Positions 33,101-43,550 of a stretch of 60,000 nt of DNA are shown one piece after another. The notes beneath the pieces are model-generated. The model did not search any database. It was not told the origin of the DNA and worked only from the letters and a program-made list of their open reading frames with translations. The stretch is from Antedon mediterranea (lineage: Eukaryota > Echinodermata > Crinoidea > Comatulida > Antedonidae). Where the stretch lies: assembly GCF_964355755.1 (NCBI RefSeq), contig NC_092677.1:5401001-5461000 (forward strand). Direction: 5' to 3'. Every line of letters starts with the position of its first letter. The stretch's first letter is position 1. The position numbers and the translations under genes are program-made.

Positions 33101-36100
33101 TGTGTTACAAAGGGGAAAGAAACTTATACAGCAACATGTGAACTACAGGTTATTGAAGGCAGTAAGTATCTTAGAATAGTCACATTTAATCAATAATTTT
33201 TTTTTCAACTAGCAGTATAAACAGTTTCCAGCCAAAAGTCATGTAATTTTAAAATTACAATTTAGTCATGAAAAACATTGGTTTGTTCAAGGTCAGTTAA
33301 AAATTGACGTTTAGACCAATGATATAAGAACTAACTATTATTATTGTTTTATAGATAGTGTTGAAGTTACATACAAATTAATATCTAGCCATAAATTGTA
33401 CTTTTATCGATGGTAGTTTTTTAAAAATGCTTTGTTTTTTGGTTATTCGCAATTGTTAGCAACATAATACATGTATATTGTTATTATAAATTGACAATGT
33501 ATCAAATCAAACATAAAATGATTTATTTATCTGCTTATCCGTTTGCAATAAAAATTGATATTTAAATCCCATTTATTAACTATAACTTAAGATTTACAGG
33601 GCCTAGCCATCATGAGGCAGACGATCAGGCACTTGCCTTGTCTTAAATTTCAATTTTCACCACCCACCTCAATTTCCCAGCAGAGATCGTCATATTTTAT
33701 ATTAATACTTAAATTTTAAAGCATCTTTGCCTCGTCTGTTTTTAACCTCTCACTACGGTCTTGTTTGGTTTGACTTTGGCTATCAAACAACAGGACACTG
33801 AGCTTGTCTTTCCAAGATAGGCTATTGTAACAGACTTTGATCTGCGGTTAGGCTTCATCGAATTCATACAAATCCCTCGAATTCTAGGCTGTACACCATA
33901 TACGTCAAATTATTTTTATTGCTATTTAATTGTGTTTTGGTACTTAAGGTCCCATGTGTTTAATTTTTAAAATTTAATTTGATGGAATTATCAGTTTTAT
34001 AAATTGTTCATTGTTCATGCTGTTGATTGAATTTATTGTGTACTGTTAACCTTCATTTTGACAATGTTCATATTAATTCAAGGCAAAATGATGTGTATAC
34101 TCACTAATGGCGTTCACATCGAACTATGGCTAGTTAATTTAACTAGATTATCTGTATGATCTCGCCATAATTTGGATGTGAACGCTCAATTATGTCCGGA
34201 TGATGGTTTTTTTCTGGAAAATTATTGCTGCTTGAAGGATAGCCAGTTATTTTATGACTTAGGGTAATCCAATTAACAACCCAGCAGGTGGCCTTCAGCC
34301 TCATTTGCACCAATGAGATTGAAGAATTTTTGAACCCAATTGACCATTATTATGGTCATTTTAATATTTAACATTTGAATTGCAAAGAATATGCTTATTC
34401 TTCTTCATTGTGTACCCCATAAAATGTCCTAAAAATTAAATGAACTATATCTGACGAGGACAGAGGTCAATAGAAGATAAGAATAGAGTAGAATACAAAA
34501 GACAGAAAGTAAAATGACCAATTGTTTGTAATCAAAAGTTAAAAGTAAACAACATACAGGATAAATAAAAAAAAGAGATGATTTTATACATAAAATAGTA
34601 TTTAAAATCTCCAATACCAGGTTTTTATGAAATTGAATTAACTAGACATAATTGTACCAAAGTACGGGATTTGTCAAGGTTAGTCCAATTAGTAGAAAAT
34701 TGTTAAATCCACTTCTTCTAGACATAGTTCCATGTGAACCCCACTGTAACTGTATTGTTATGTTTTTTTGTAGCTATGACACTGGATGATTGTATTGTGA
34801 AACTAGGAGATAAAGCTGTTTTAACTTGTAAGTATGGACCTGAGACGCTGGGGAAAGTCCCTGTTAATTGGTATAAGAAGACTGTTGATGGAAACAAGAT
34901 GATATTTACTTCTGATGAATCACAACAGAAGAAGACAAAAAAAGTGTCTGAAAGATACAAAGCAACTTATAATGATAATGAAACAAGTTTGGAGTTTGAG
35001 AAAGTGTCAATGATTGATGCTGGAGAGTACAGATGTGAATTTAAGGCCACAAAAGGAATCATTGGCAAATCAGCACAATTGTGTGTATACTGTAAGTACA
35101 TTTTAAAATATCTATTTTTCCATGAAACTAAAGTTGAGTGTATTTAAATAATTAGTATGAACTAAAGCATGTGATCTAAATGCTCATTTTACCCTAAAGC
35201 ACCGGAAGTCATTTTAAAGTAATTTAATTTTGATTACTTATGGTGTGAAACATTTAGTAATATTTAATGTTTTTTTTTTTTTTTTCAATAGTTGACGTGT
35301 TTACTGCTGAACCAGGTAACACATATAGGTAATGTAAATGTTTTATTTGGATCTCATAATCTGAAACATAAATTGTGAAACAAGCAGCATCAAATCATCA
35401 CAATTTTTGTTCTTTTGTTTTGCCATTTATACATATTTGTATGTTCTTGAATATCAGTTATTTTGTAAATTCATCTCATTTTTAATTAAGTTTTTGTGTA
35501 TATTTTTTTCTCTTATTTCACAGACGTCCTACTGTAGTCTTTACAAAGACTCATATTCTTGTATTTTGTGTGCAAAACAACTCAAATGTAACAATGAAGA
35601 AAAGAGAATTGAATGTAAAGAGTGAGACTGAATGGGAAAAACCAATACAGATTTTACATGAAAAGAATACAAGGTATTGGTATAATATTCCCTGAGAAGA
35701 TATGACAATAAATAATTCAAATTAAAAATTAAATTGAATATATTCCATTGCCCAGTCAATTGTGTGTATAGTACAATATCAAAATTTAAATATTTTTTAA
35801 AAGAGAGAAAACAATTACAGATATTATCTAAACTTGGTAAAACTGATCTTTAGATTGCTTGATCAATTTATTTTTTAAAATAAATTTTGTTTACAATAAC
35901 CGTTGAATTTGTTCTGTTTATTATCTATTTACTCTACAGCTTACATAATCCAGTACCAATTGTGACAAAAACAGGAGGACAGGTGATTCTAATATGCCTT
36001 GCACAAGATAATAACACACAAAAGAGAAGGATAATGAAGATGGATAGTAAGGATAATGGAAAGACTTGGATAAAATCACCATTTAACAGATATTCTGGGG

Positions 36101-39100
36101 ATGAAATAGACATTCTAAGTAATTATAAATTAGATTTGTATTATGTTGTTTAAAGTTGTATATAGTCATGCGTCATGACGTGCATATATTCTTTTTGATG
36201 TACAGTATGCCATCCTATGACCTGATGCATATATGCTTATACAGTAGTAATGAACTTGTAGAGAATATACACAGTATACACTATATCAATATAGTGTAGT
36301 ATACTGTAGGTGAATTTACAGGACCCAAATATGTTCTTTTTTCTTTTTTTGGTATGATGACCTTATACCTAGTTTATTGCCTAGTGTGTAAACATTATTG
36401 ACATAATTTCATTAAACATCGACACAGTACAACTCTTCTTAACAACATTTTTTCAATCTTCTATCAACTAAAAGTCGTAGTTAGTCACGCCTCGGGTCAC
36501 ATTCTATGGTCACCGTACAGATAGGCTACTACATCAGTACTTCTATGAATGGATGGCTAGTTGGTGACAAGAACGCTAGTTGGTCATACCCAGTACCGTT
36601 TTGATTTTACGATCATTCGGGAAACCACCTCACGATATTATAAAAATTAACAAGAAGATGACCATTTTAAATTTGTATAACTTTGACAGAAGAGATGAAA
36701 AAACTGCCTTTTAAATTCAACTGGCCATTTTATAACGTCACAACATCTGATAGGCACAATTTTTATATGAATTCATCAAGGTCACCTTTAATTCTGAAGA
36801 GCTATATGTTAAAATATACAGTGTAGGTGATATTACACGATCCAAGTTATTTAGATTGTTAGGTGTGATAAATTCATCAAAATGAAAATAGTGGTGAACT
36901 GAAGTTTTCATGTAATTGGTAAACAAAATCTCTAGGTAGTGATCATTTTATTTATTCTAAATGTTCACCTAACAAGTAATTACATTGTGTTTTTCAGGCC
37001 TGGGTGGTGGTGTGTGCTTAGATTCAGGAAAAATGGTTGTTGCAGGAGTTTGCAAGATAGACAATGAGAGTAAGAATATTATTAAGAGATACTTTCACTA
37101 CTAACTTTGACAGTTGTCATTTTATTTCCCTATTGTTTTTAACATTTGCGCTTTTTTGTCATGACTGAACATATTCTCACATATTCAAATATAAATTATT
37201 TTCCAATCTTTTTTAAATGCATTTGCTTGACTCATCCTCTTGCCCAACTGTAATAAACTAGAAATAAGTAGGTCCCATTATTGATGATTGCTATTAAAAA
37301 TAGTTATTGTTTAATTTAGTCCTCATATACATTTTCTTGTATACACTTTAAAGCCTCATTCCCTAGGTTTTTTAGAACTAATTTAAGGTCACAAACTACA
37401 GTACATTGAATGTAAAAATAAATACTATATGGTCCTATTGCGATAACTAATTGTGAAAAATAAGTCTATTCTAATCATTTAAGCGGCTCACTATAAATCC
37501 CAAGATGCATTGCATGCGGATTGATATTTTCATTTTTCTTCTGTGGTTCACCCACTCGATCGGACGTTAAGGCCAAAACAAAGTAAAGAATCGTAACTTT
37601 TCAGCGAAAATACCGTATTTTCCCCAATTTGTATCACCGAATTTTGGCAAAAACATAAAATAACATCAGACTAGGCCTATAGCTGGCTTACGATGTTCGT
37701 AAAGTTACTGCTGTTTACCAGCTAGTCAGACAAAACTAGGCCTATCTAGGCTAGGCCTAAAGATTGTCCAGGGGAGGATGAAGGCCTCAGCATGCAGTCT
37801 CCAATGCCATCTGTCTTTCGTCTTGCTGTACCAATTGGTACTGCTCCAATATTGTTGGAGTTGTCTCTCCAACGCTTTCTTTGTCTCTGCTTCGCTTTGC
37901 TTTCCCGTCATTGGTGTCCACATTGTTAAGGCTTCACTCCAGCTGTTATCCTCTCTTCTAGACACATGACTTGCCCATGTCCACTTTTTTCTTTTCACAG
38001 TTTCAAGTTTGTCTTGAGTATCAGTTTTCTCTCCTTCTCCATTTATTGGTGTTCCTATCTTTGTAGGTGATGTTCAGCATACTCCTTTCCATATTGTGTT
38101 GTGCTGCTGCTAGTTTTTTTTTTTTCTCCCCTTTTTTGCTCATTGTCCAGGTTTCTGCTACATATGTCATTGTGGGGAGAATGCATTGGTCAAATATCTT
38201 CTTTTTTAAACATATTGGAAGATTCCCTTTCATTATTTCGCTATGTCAAAACAAATGTATCAAAACAAGATCCTTTGCTAAGGTGTTTGAGTCTTTTATT
38301 GCCAAATGGATTATCGAGGGCATTAGTGAAAAACTGGATGCTAAGTAGTATGATAATACTAAAGGTTCATTACTGTACATTACATCATAGATATGTTAAA
38401 TTTCTTGAAGCCTTGAAGCCAAAACAATCTGTTACTAAGGCTTTCGACAGAGTTAATCATACAATTATCATAAACAAATTAATTAAACTTGGCGTCAGGT
38501 TTTCCATCGTTCCCCTCATCTGCAGTTTATGTGGAAGAACCCACAATACTAAACTTGAAAAACATCTCTCACCAAATCAATATGTTAAGTACCGTAGGGA
38601 ACCAAATTGGGACCCATCTTATTCTTAGTTTTAGTTAATGATGCGGCCACTGAAAGTCACAGGGGCCAAATTTTTGGATGACCTGACGCTAGGGGAAGTA
38701 CCAAATGTGGGGCTCCCTCTGATTTCCAGAGTAATATCAATAGTGTCAGTGAGTACATCAAATGATGTTGTACCAAAACCAGCCAAATGCCAAATTATTG
38801 AATTCAATTTTTCAAAGCAACGGCAGATTAATTTAGCCTATAATATCAATAATTTTGACCTTCCAATAGTTAAGGAGTTAAAGATACTTGGTGTAAAAAT
38901 TGGGGTTCCAATGTTAATGATATAGCATCAAGAGCCTCGCGCACCAATCGGTGATCTGATTATGGGTTTTATATCATACCTGTATCAGACCTGTTCTGGA
39001 ATATGCCCAGGTTTGGCATTCATATTTAAGTGTACAACAATCCAATAAAATAGAAAGAATTCAGAAGCGAACTTTAAGAATAATTCTAGGCCCGGGTTAT

Positions 39101-42100
39101 GTTAACCTTAGAATTTGCCTTAGAATATGTGGTTTGCCTCCGTATCCGTAGAGAACATCTTTTTCTTAAGTTTGGCAAGAGCCTTTTAAAGTCCATAATA
39201 TTTAGGGATATGTTACCTCAATATACCCAGCTAACAATTTTACGTTGAAAAAACATTATAAAAACATATCCATTTGGTTTTGAAAACGTTTAAACCATAT
39301 GTTTTAAAAACGTGAATTTGTGAAGTTTTGCGAGCATTAAAATAACATATTTTAGAATATTGTAACAAAAATACAAGGTTTCAAAAACGTATTTGTTTGA
39401 TTTTGAAAAAGTTGTAATTATACGTTTTAATAACATGAAGTTTTGCGAACGTTAAGAAAACGTTTTATTGAAACGATTTAAAAACGATTTTTAAACGTAT
39501 AAATAATGCAATATTTTTCCAATAAAATGTTAAAAAATATGTTTGTGAAGTTTTGAAAACGTTTAAAAAAAATATAAAAACGTCTTTGTGTTAAATAATC
39601 TTTAATTTTATTTTTTTTAAACGTCATAAACAGGTTTCCTTTATCTTGTCGCTGTACATGACTTCAAACGCATAAGTGTTTTTAATCACCAATTTAATGA
39701 ATACATCGATAATCAAAATATTATAATTCTGCACAATCTGTAGACGTTCTTTGCCTCTTTTATATGTTATGTTGTTAATGTTTCACATCAATATTTTGTC
39801 TAAAACAAAGCTTAACAAATCGGCTAAGGAATAATTGACAATTAAGTCATTGTTTTAACTTAACTTAACCATTGTCGGTTCCCTTTATGTTTTAGAAGAC
39901 TAGACGTACAGTGTAATGTTGTCACCTACAGTACATCTCCTACATGAAAGAAAATTTTAACAAATATGAATGAGTAATAATCAAAGTAATGGGAAAGTTA
40001 AGTCATCCACATCATGTTCGGAACAAATGTAATCGCGACATTTAATGAATAATAATAATAACAATGCAGATTTCTAGAGCGCGTACATCATTGTCTCAAG
40101 GGTCTATTCTATTGATTTGTGGCTCTGGTCATGATTTTGTTCCACTGTAGATTGGAATAAACAATAATATTATTCAACTCTTATTATGAAGCTATAATAA
40201 GTGTAACCAATAACTGGTTTAATTTGAACTATCCAGACATTTTCAGAATAGCGTGATAATGATGTAGTCTAAACTTACTTTTTATACTATACGATATGAG
40301 GAAAGTTTATTGCAATTTCAAAATACATTAAAATTGAAGTTTAACAAAAATAAATATGCAAAAATATATAAATCGTAGGCATACAAATATAAGTAATTTT
40401 TAGAAAAATACATGTACATTTAAGCAAAATACTATATAGGCCTACAAGACTGGACATTATAATTAGAAAAGGACAAAATTAAAAACGACAAAATACAAAA
40501 TAAAAACTCTTAATAAAAACTCTTGTCAGAAAGGACACCCTTCTAAATAGAAGAGGTTTTTTCCTCGCCTCAACTAAACAAAACTCAAAAAAGAAAATAA
40601 TCATCTATAAATAACAAAAATTATAATTTTAAATACACATATTATCTTTAATAGAAATAAAATGTAGAGCCTACCAAACCATGTGCCTTGTCAGATGTAG
40701 TGAAATACAATATACTTAACTTAGGTAGGCCAGTAATAGCCACTACACCATTGTTTGTATTCCACACTCATGAGGTCATTTAGTTTCAGTTTAGGCCTGC
40801 ATGCACATTATAACGTTTAAAAATCGTTTTTTATACTTTTTAAATTAAATAGAATTACAATGAGAATTGTTGCAAATATAGTTACAATAATTATGTAACC
40901 GTTTTTTCCTTACAATGAAATAGTACATTTCAAAATGTTACAATTAATCTGCATTGAAAATGCAATTTAAACCATCGTTAATAAACCGTTAAAATTTTTT
41001 TGCGAGTTGCATATTTTACAGTATTAGAACATTGGCTTATTATCAATATTTTAGCATTGGCCTGTAGCGTTTTTGTTATTTTTTTGTAGTTTTATTGTCT
41101 TTATTATGTAAAATGAATTTCAATTTTAAGTGGACGAATAAAATTTCTTGAATCTTAAATCTTGAAATTATACAAAGATAATTGTTGGTGATGTTGCTTT
41201 GTAGAAAGACTATTTGTAATGACAAAAACTGATGATAGTGATTTCTGGGATACAATTACTATTCCTATACCAGCAGCTGCTACCTTAGGAGAACATACAA
41301 AAGTAAGACTTTTTTTTACTAAATTTTACTTAAAGACTAAAAGAAGTCTATCATATTGGATTGTTATTGATAAAACTTTTTTGACATTTTCTATTTAGTT
41401 TTATTTGCTTCCATTTGTAAGCTGAGTGAATATACAATGAAAGTATAAAATAACTCTACTGTAAAGGGTCTTTCACACCTGTTTCGGCACGGTTCCGGTC
41501 CGGCGCCGGAAAATCCAATCGAACTTCAATGTTGCATTTTCACGCGGCTATGCGCCACTCGATATATATATGGAGCGTCGTGAAAACGAAAAATTGATGT
41601 TCGATTCGCCAGACCGGAACCGTGCCGGAATAGGTGTGAAGGGTCTTTCAGGCAAGTAAAACATCAATATTACAAATTTAAAAACTCTTCGTGCACACAC
41701 TTCCCAAAAACGATTTTTTTATATGTTTGTGTATGCCTCCATGAACTGTAACTCTCATTGGATACCTCTCAGTAGACTTGTAGAAACGAGGTTGAACTGT
41801 TTACATGATTTAGTTCTCATGTTCTAAATGCACCTTTGTCATACAATGTGATTTTGTTTATTAGGTTGTTGAATATTCTAAGGACAAAGTTTACATCAGC
41901 TGTTCATTGGAGGATGGTAGTAAGCGGTTACATGCATACAGCAATGATGGATGTAAAACATTTGGAAATATTGAGAATGCAAATCCAAAATGCGAGGTAT
42001 CCACAATATGTCAGTTTGTATCAGCTGGAAGCTAAATTAAATGTTGTATAATACATACATAATTATTTATTAATACCAATCATTCAAATACAGTATAACT

Positions 42101-43325
42101 ACCGTCCTAGAGTAAATTTAATTAATTAACTCAAATAATAAAATAAACATTTTATTTAATGAAAGTAATTACATTGATGAAGTAGAAATACTGACATATT
42201 TGTATACATACAGTATATACAGAACACAACCCCAGGTATACATCAGATATATCATATTTTAATCCAAATTGTGTTAAGGGTACCCTAAATTAAGAAAAAA
42301 ACATGTGTACAGTTTGTTTAGTCTCAAATCAATCTTTTGAAAGTGTAAAATATTATTTAAAAAAAATCAAGAACTAACCTACTTCAATCAAATTTTGTCA
42401 TTGACTATTCTGCTTTTCCTTTGAATTTGAACTTTTTTTTACACCTAAACATTTATTGTTTTGGATTTTGTGTTGATGAAAATAAATGAATGAATGAATG
42501 CGCTGCTTTCACAGCATTTATTATCAAATATAAAATATTTAAAATATGTTGTTTTGTACACAGAGAAAGCTCTTAAAATTAAATGTAAAAAACATCAAAA
42601 ACACGATAATGAAAAAACACATCAAAGATACAAAAAGGATACAGCCAAGAGAGAAAATTCCAATAACAACAAATTGTCATGATGCTTACAATGAGACACA
42701 GTTTATAGTTATACTAATCTTATCTAGATGTTTTGCTGTTATATAGAGTTATAAATTGTAAAAACCAAAAACTACAGTATTAATATTAAATAATAAGACT
42801 ATAAGAGTATGGTGTATTATTATACAAAAAATATTTCAGAAGTTGAAAGATCGACTGTCATAACTCTTCTTTCAAATGAAATAATTCTCTCTATTCAACA
42901 AATTATTTGTTTTATAACACACCTACTGTTCTAAAATATTTTTTTATTTAATTAATCCATTTTAAATAATTGTACAAGGCTAGTCCAATTTCATATAACT
43001 TCTTGTTTTAAATTGTATCATTATCTAGGGTGGTATTGTACGTTTACCAACCAAGAAACATGGACTCTACCAAATAGCAATGGCAAGTCACGGAAATGAA
43101 ACAAATAAGGATCTTACACTTTACTTAAGTGAAGATGGTTGTAAAACCTGGTGTCAGTTTAACACACTAGGTGCAGTGAATGCAGAAGAATCTGACCTAG
43201 CTTATAACAGTGTTAGAACAGGGAAAGAAGAAGCGATGGAAATAGTGTGTGTTTACAGTTATGGATCAGAAACAGATGGTTATAGCATTAGAATGCTTAG
43301 TATAACCAAGGCAATCAGACACTAA
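27036..43325 (+). CDS. gene B: four Ig domains fused to a sialidase-like beta-propeller
   Basis: Exons: 27036-27129 (tentative signal peptide), 29838-30146, 31378-31686, 32847-33161, 34774-35091, 35292-35328, 35524-35673, 35940-36118, 36998-37069, 41205-41302, 41865-41996, 43029-43325 (TAA). All have AG/GT borders and phases 1,1,1,1,1,2,2,1,1,0,0 join into 770 codons. Four Ig exons (about residues 32-448) are followed by a sialidase-type domain (about 449-769): TYRRP (equivalent of the FRIP arginine), Asp boxes SKDNGKTW, SNDGCKTF and SEDGCKTW, and LGGGVCLDSGKMVVAG (the PGxG...LVVP segment of animal sialidases). No TM segment, so probably secreted. Key catalytic residues look substituted, so carbohydrate binding is more likely than cleavage. 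The 4.1-kb intron before 41205 holds two LINE fragments. Confidence 0.8.
27392..27417. repeat. 26-bp palindrome
   Basis: TCCATGGAGAAT and its exact inverse flank a central TG. It abuts the left end of the MITE at 27420. Confidence 0.9.
27420..27780. mobile_element. MITE with GGGAACCAACAAGATGGC ends
   Basis: GGGAACCAACAAGATGGC at 27420-27437 is repeated inverted at 27763-27780, with further similarity just inside (GGC/GCAGCC). About 360 bp, AT-rich and non-coding inside. No clear target duplication was resolved. Confidence 0.65.
27781..28592. other. non-coding part of first gene B intron
   Basis: No exon-like open frame with Ig similarity and no recognisable element was found in this AT-rich stretch. 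Confidence 0.35.
28593..28942 (+). repeat. dispersed repeat, copy 1
   Basis: This matches the minus strand of 33784-34084 over about 300 bases (for example AACATTGTCAAAATGAAGG, GCCTAACCGCAGATC, ATAGCCTATCTTGG). Its right end (GTCTGTTA...GAGCTCAGCG) also matches 43338-43394. Confidence 0.75.
29013..29132 (+). CDS. orphan second-half Ig exon
   Basis: After TTTCCTTAG, 120 bases in phase 1-1 encode the last half of a V-type Ig domain: ISLTISN, ADSGEYNCS and VNNLTVY, ending at GTAAGT. The first half with strands A-E is missing here. It could splice between 27129 and 29450 or 29838, or be a relic matching the half domain at 24550. Confidence 0.5.
29450..29529 (+). CDS. transmembrane exon with stop (possible alternative last exon)
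   Basis: After TTTCTTTTTAG a phase-1 frame reads NIFLWIFIIVMILSLALYNA and then TGA (29527-29529). It fits a membrane anchor or a GPI-signal-like tail in phase with the orphan Ig exon at 29013. A segment near 29325-29370 repeats one near 27180-27225, suggesting that this part arose by duplication. Confidence 0.45.
29838..30146 (+). CDS. gene B Ig domain 1 (V-like)
   Basis: 103 codons, phase 1-1. It has MKCRYRPS, YKWKK and GDSGKYQCEV: complete cysteine pair and core Trp. Bases 29751-29775 repeat part of the exon end (AGATACTACACAGCT), a trace of an upstream copy. Confidence 0.85.
30644..30806. mobile_element. hAT-like MITE, 163 bp
   Basis: The ends CAGGGCCGTATGCAGG and, inverted, CAAGGCCGTACGCAGG match 14 of 16. 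TATAT lies on both sides (30639-30643, 30807-30811). A 17-G run sits just inside the left end, as in the hAT element at 2029. It is non-coding. Confidence 0.75.
31378..31686 (+). CDS. gene B Ig domain 2
   Basis: 103 codons, phase 1-1. It has DAGEYICEQ at strand F, but strand B reads VRLPFSF with no cysteine. A cysteine in SRYQCGFED may compensate. Confidence 0.8.
31880..32310 (+). repeat. diverged tandem repeat, about three units
   Basis: Blocks with 'GCCATATCTC', 'TTTAATRRAARATTT', 'CCGGAAGTAC' and 'TTTGACC' recur about every 140-160 bases. It lies in the gene B intron before Ig domain 3 and is non-coding. Confidence 0.6.
32847..33161 (+). CDS. gene B Ig domain 3
   Basis: 105 codons, phase 1-1. 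It has DAGEYRCCV at strand F and FLEISNVQ before it; strand B (AMIRFNM) lacks the cysteine. VEGGE at the start is shared with the half Ig at 24550. Confidence 0.8.
33784..34084 (-). repeat. dispersed repeat, copy 2 (inverted)
   Basis: This is the reverse complement of 28593-28942 with scattered differences. It lies in the intron between Ig domains 3 and 4. Confidence 0.75.
34107..34188. mobile_element. short foldback element or MITE
   Basis: TGGCGTTCACATCGAACTAT at the left pairs with the inverse of GCCATAATTTGGATGTGAAC at the right, about 82 bp in all. It is non-coding. Confidence 0.45.
34774..35091 (+). CDS. gene B Ig domain 4
   Basis: 106 codons, phase 1-1. It has AVLTCKYGP, VNWYKKTVDG and DAGEYRCEF, with the full cysteine pair and core Trp. 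The sialidase-like exons begin 200 bases later. Confidence 0.85.
35292..37069 (+). CDS. gene B sialidase-like domain, first half
   Basis: Exons 35292-35328, 35524-35673, 35940-36118 and 36998-37069. They encode TYRRPTVVF (R of the FRIP motif kept across the splice), LHNPVPIV (matching the RxxNPxPL region of NEU-type sialidases), Asp box SKDNGKTW, and LGGGVCLDSGKMVVAG. The acid aspartate region that follows FRIP in active enzymes reads NNSNVTM here, without an obvious aspartate. Non-coding intron sequence between 37070 and 41204 contains LINE fragments. Confidence 0.8.
37726..38240 (-). mobile_element. RTE-like LINE 3'-terminal fragment
   Basis: The minus strand encodes ICLKKKIFDQCILPTMTYV, AETWTM and NMERSMLNITYKDR (38021-38233), then WTWASHVSRREDNSWSEALT (37726-37998). 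This is the C-terminus of RTE-type reverse transcriptase proteins, split by a frame change. It lies antisense in a gene B intron. Confidence 0.8.
38262..39230 (+). mobile_element. CR1/Jockey-like LINE RT fragment
   Basis: KAFDRVNHTIIINKLIKLGV (about 38440-38490), FLDDLTLGEV in place of the usual FADD (about 38671-38700), STSNDVVPKPAKCQIIEF (about 38755-38812) and VKELKILGVKI follow each other with frame changes. Then come remnants of the C-terminal domain to about 39170. The copy is a dead 5'-truncated fragment in the same orientation as gene B. Confidence 0.85.
39235..39600. repeat. degenerate AACGTTT-rich repeat
   Basis: Many spaced variants of AAAACGTTT / AAACGTAT and GTGAAGTTTTG recur without a fixed period. 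Similar AACGTT-rich DNA occurs at about 57,235-57,480. It is non-coding. Confidence 0.45.
39601..41204. other. non-coding intron stretch of gene B
   Basis: No exon or full element was found. A short (AATAAT)n near 40050 is followed by a SINE-like word (TTTCTAGAGCGCGTACATC). The end (about 41095-41165) resembles a LINE tail with repeated TTGAATCTTAAATC. Confidence 0.3.
41205..43325 (+). CDS. gene B sialidase-like domain, second half
   Basis: Exons 41205-41302, 41865-41996 and 43029-43325. They contain GEHTKVVEY (position of the conserved Glu), RLHAYSNDGCKTF (Asp box), TNKDLTLYLSEDGCKTW (Asp box) and AEESDLAY. In active animal sialidases the segment after the Glu carries an Arg in 'NAR' and the last motif is YSDL with a nucleophilic Tyr; here the matching positions read ISC and EESDL. 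The last exon ends with TAA at 43323-43325. Confidence 0.8.
41474..41638. mobile_element. MITE, 165 bp, in gene B intron
   Basis: The left end CACACCTGTTTCGGCACGG matches the inverted right end CACACCTATTCCGGCACGG. The direct repeat AAGGGTCTTT flanks it (41464-41473, 41639-41648). It is GC-richer than its surroundings and non-coding. Confidence 0.75.
41997..43028. other. non-coding intron stretch of gene B
   Basis: Apart from a short (AATG)n run at about 42484-42499 nothing is recognised. Confidence 0.35.
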
Positions 43326-43337
43326 GCTTTCCTAGAT

Positions 43338-43394
43338 CAGTCTGTTAGGATAGCCTATCTTGGCAAGTCGAGCTCAGCGTCCTGTTTGATTGCC
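43338..43394 (+). repeat. dispersed repeat, copy 3 (partial)
   Basis: CAGTCTGTTAGGATAGCC and TATCTTGGCAAGTCGAGCTC match the ends of the repeats at 28593 and 33784. It begins about 13 bases after the gene B stop, so it would be in the 3' UTR. Confidence 0.65.
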
Positions 43395-43550
43395 TTGGTA
43401 TAACAATATGTTTACTCAATTAGTATTATTGCTGTATATTAGTTTAATGTTTGATAATTTTCAAATTTTGTAGTGTCCCTACAGCAAGCTTAATGGTATA
43501 GATGAAAGTGTTACCTTCTTAAAATCTATATATATAAATTTATGTATGGT

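Noticed and set aside
35541-35759. Minus-strand frame
   Set aside because: Antisense to the sialidase-like exon 35524-35673.
38067-38348. Hydrophobic + strand frame that looks membrane-like
   Set aside because: It is mostly antisense of the RTE-like LINE C-terminus; the hydrophobicity comes from T-rich sequence.
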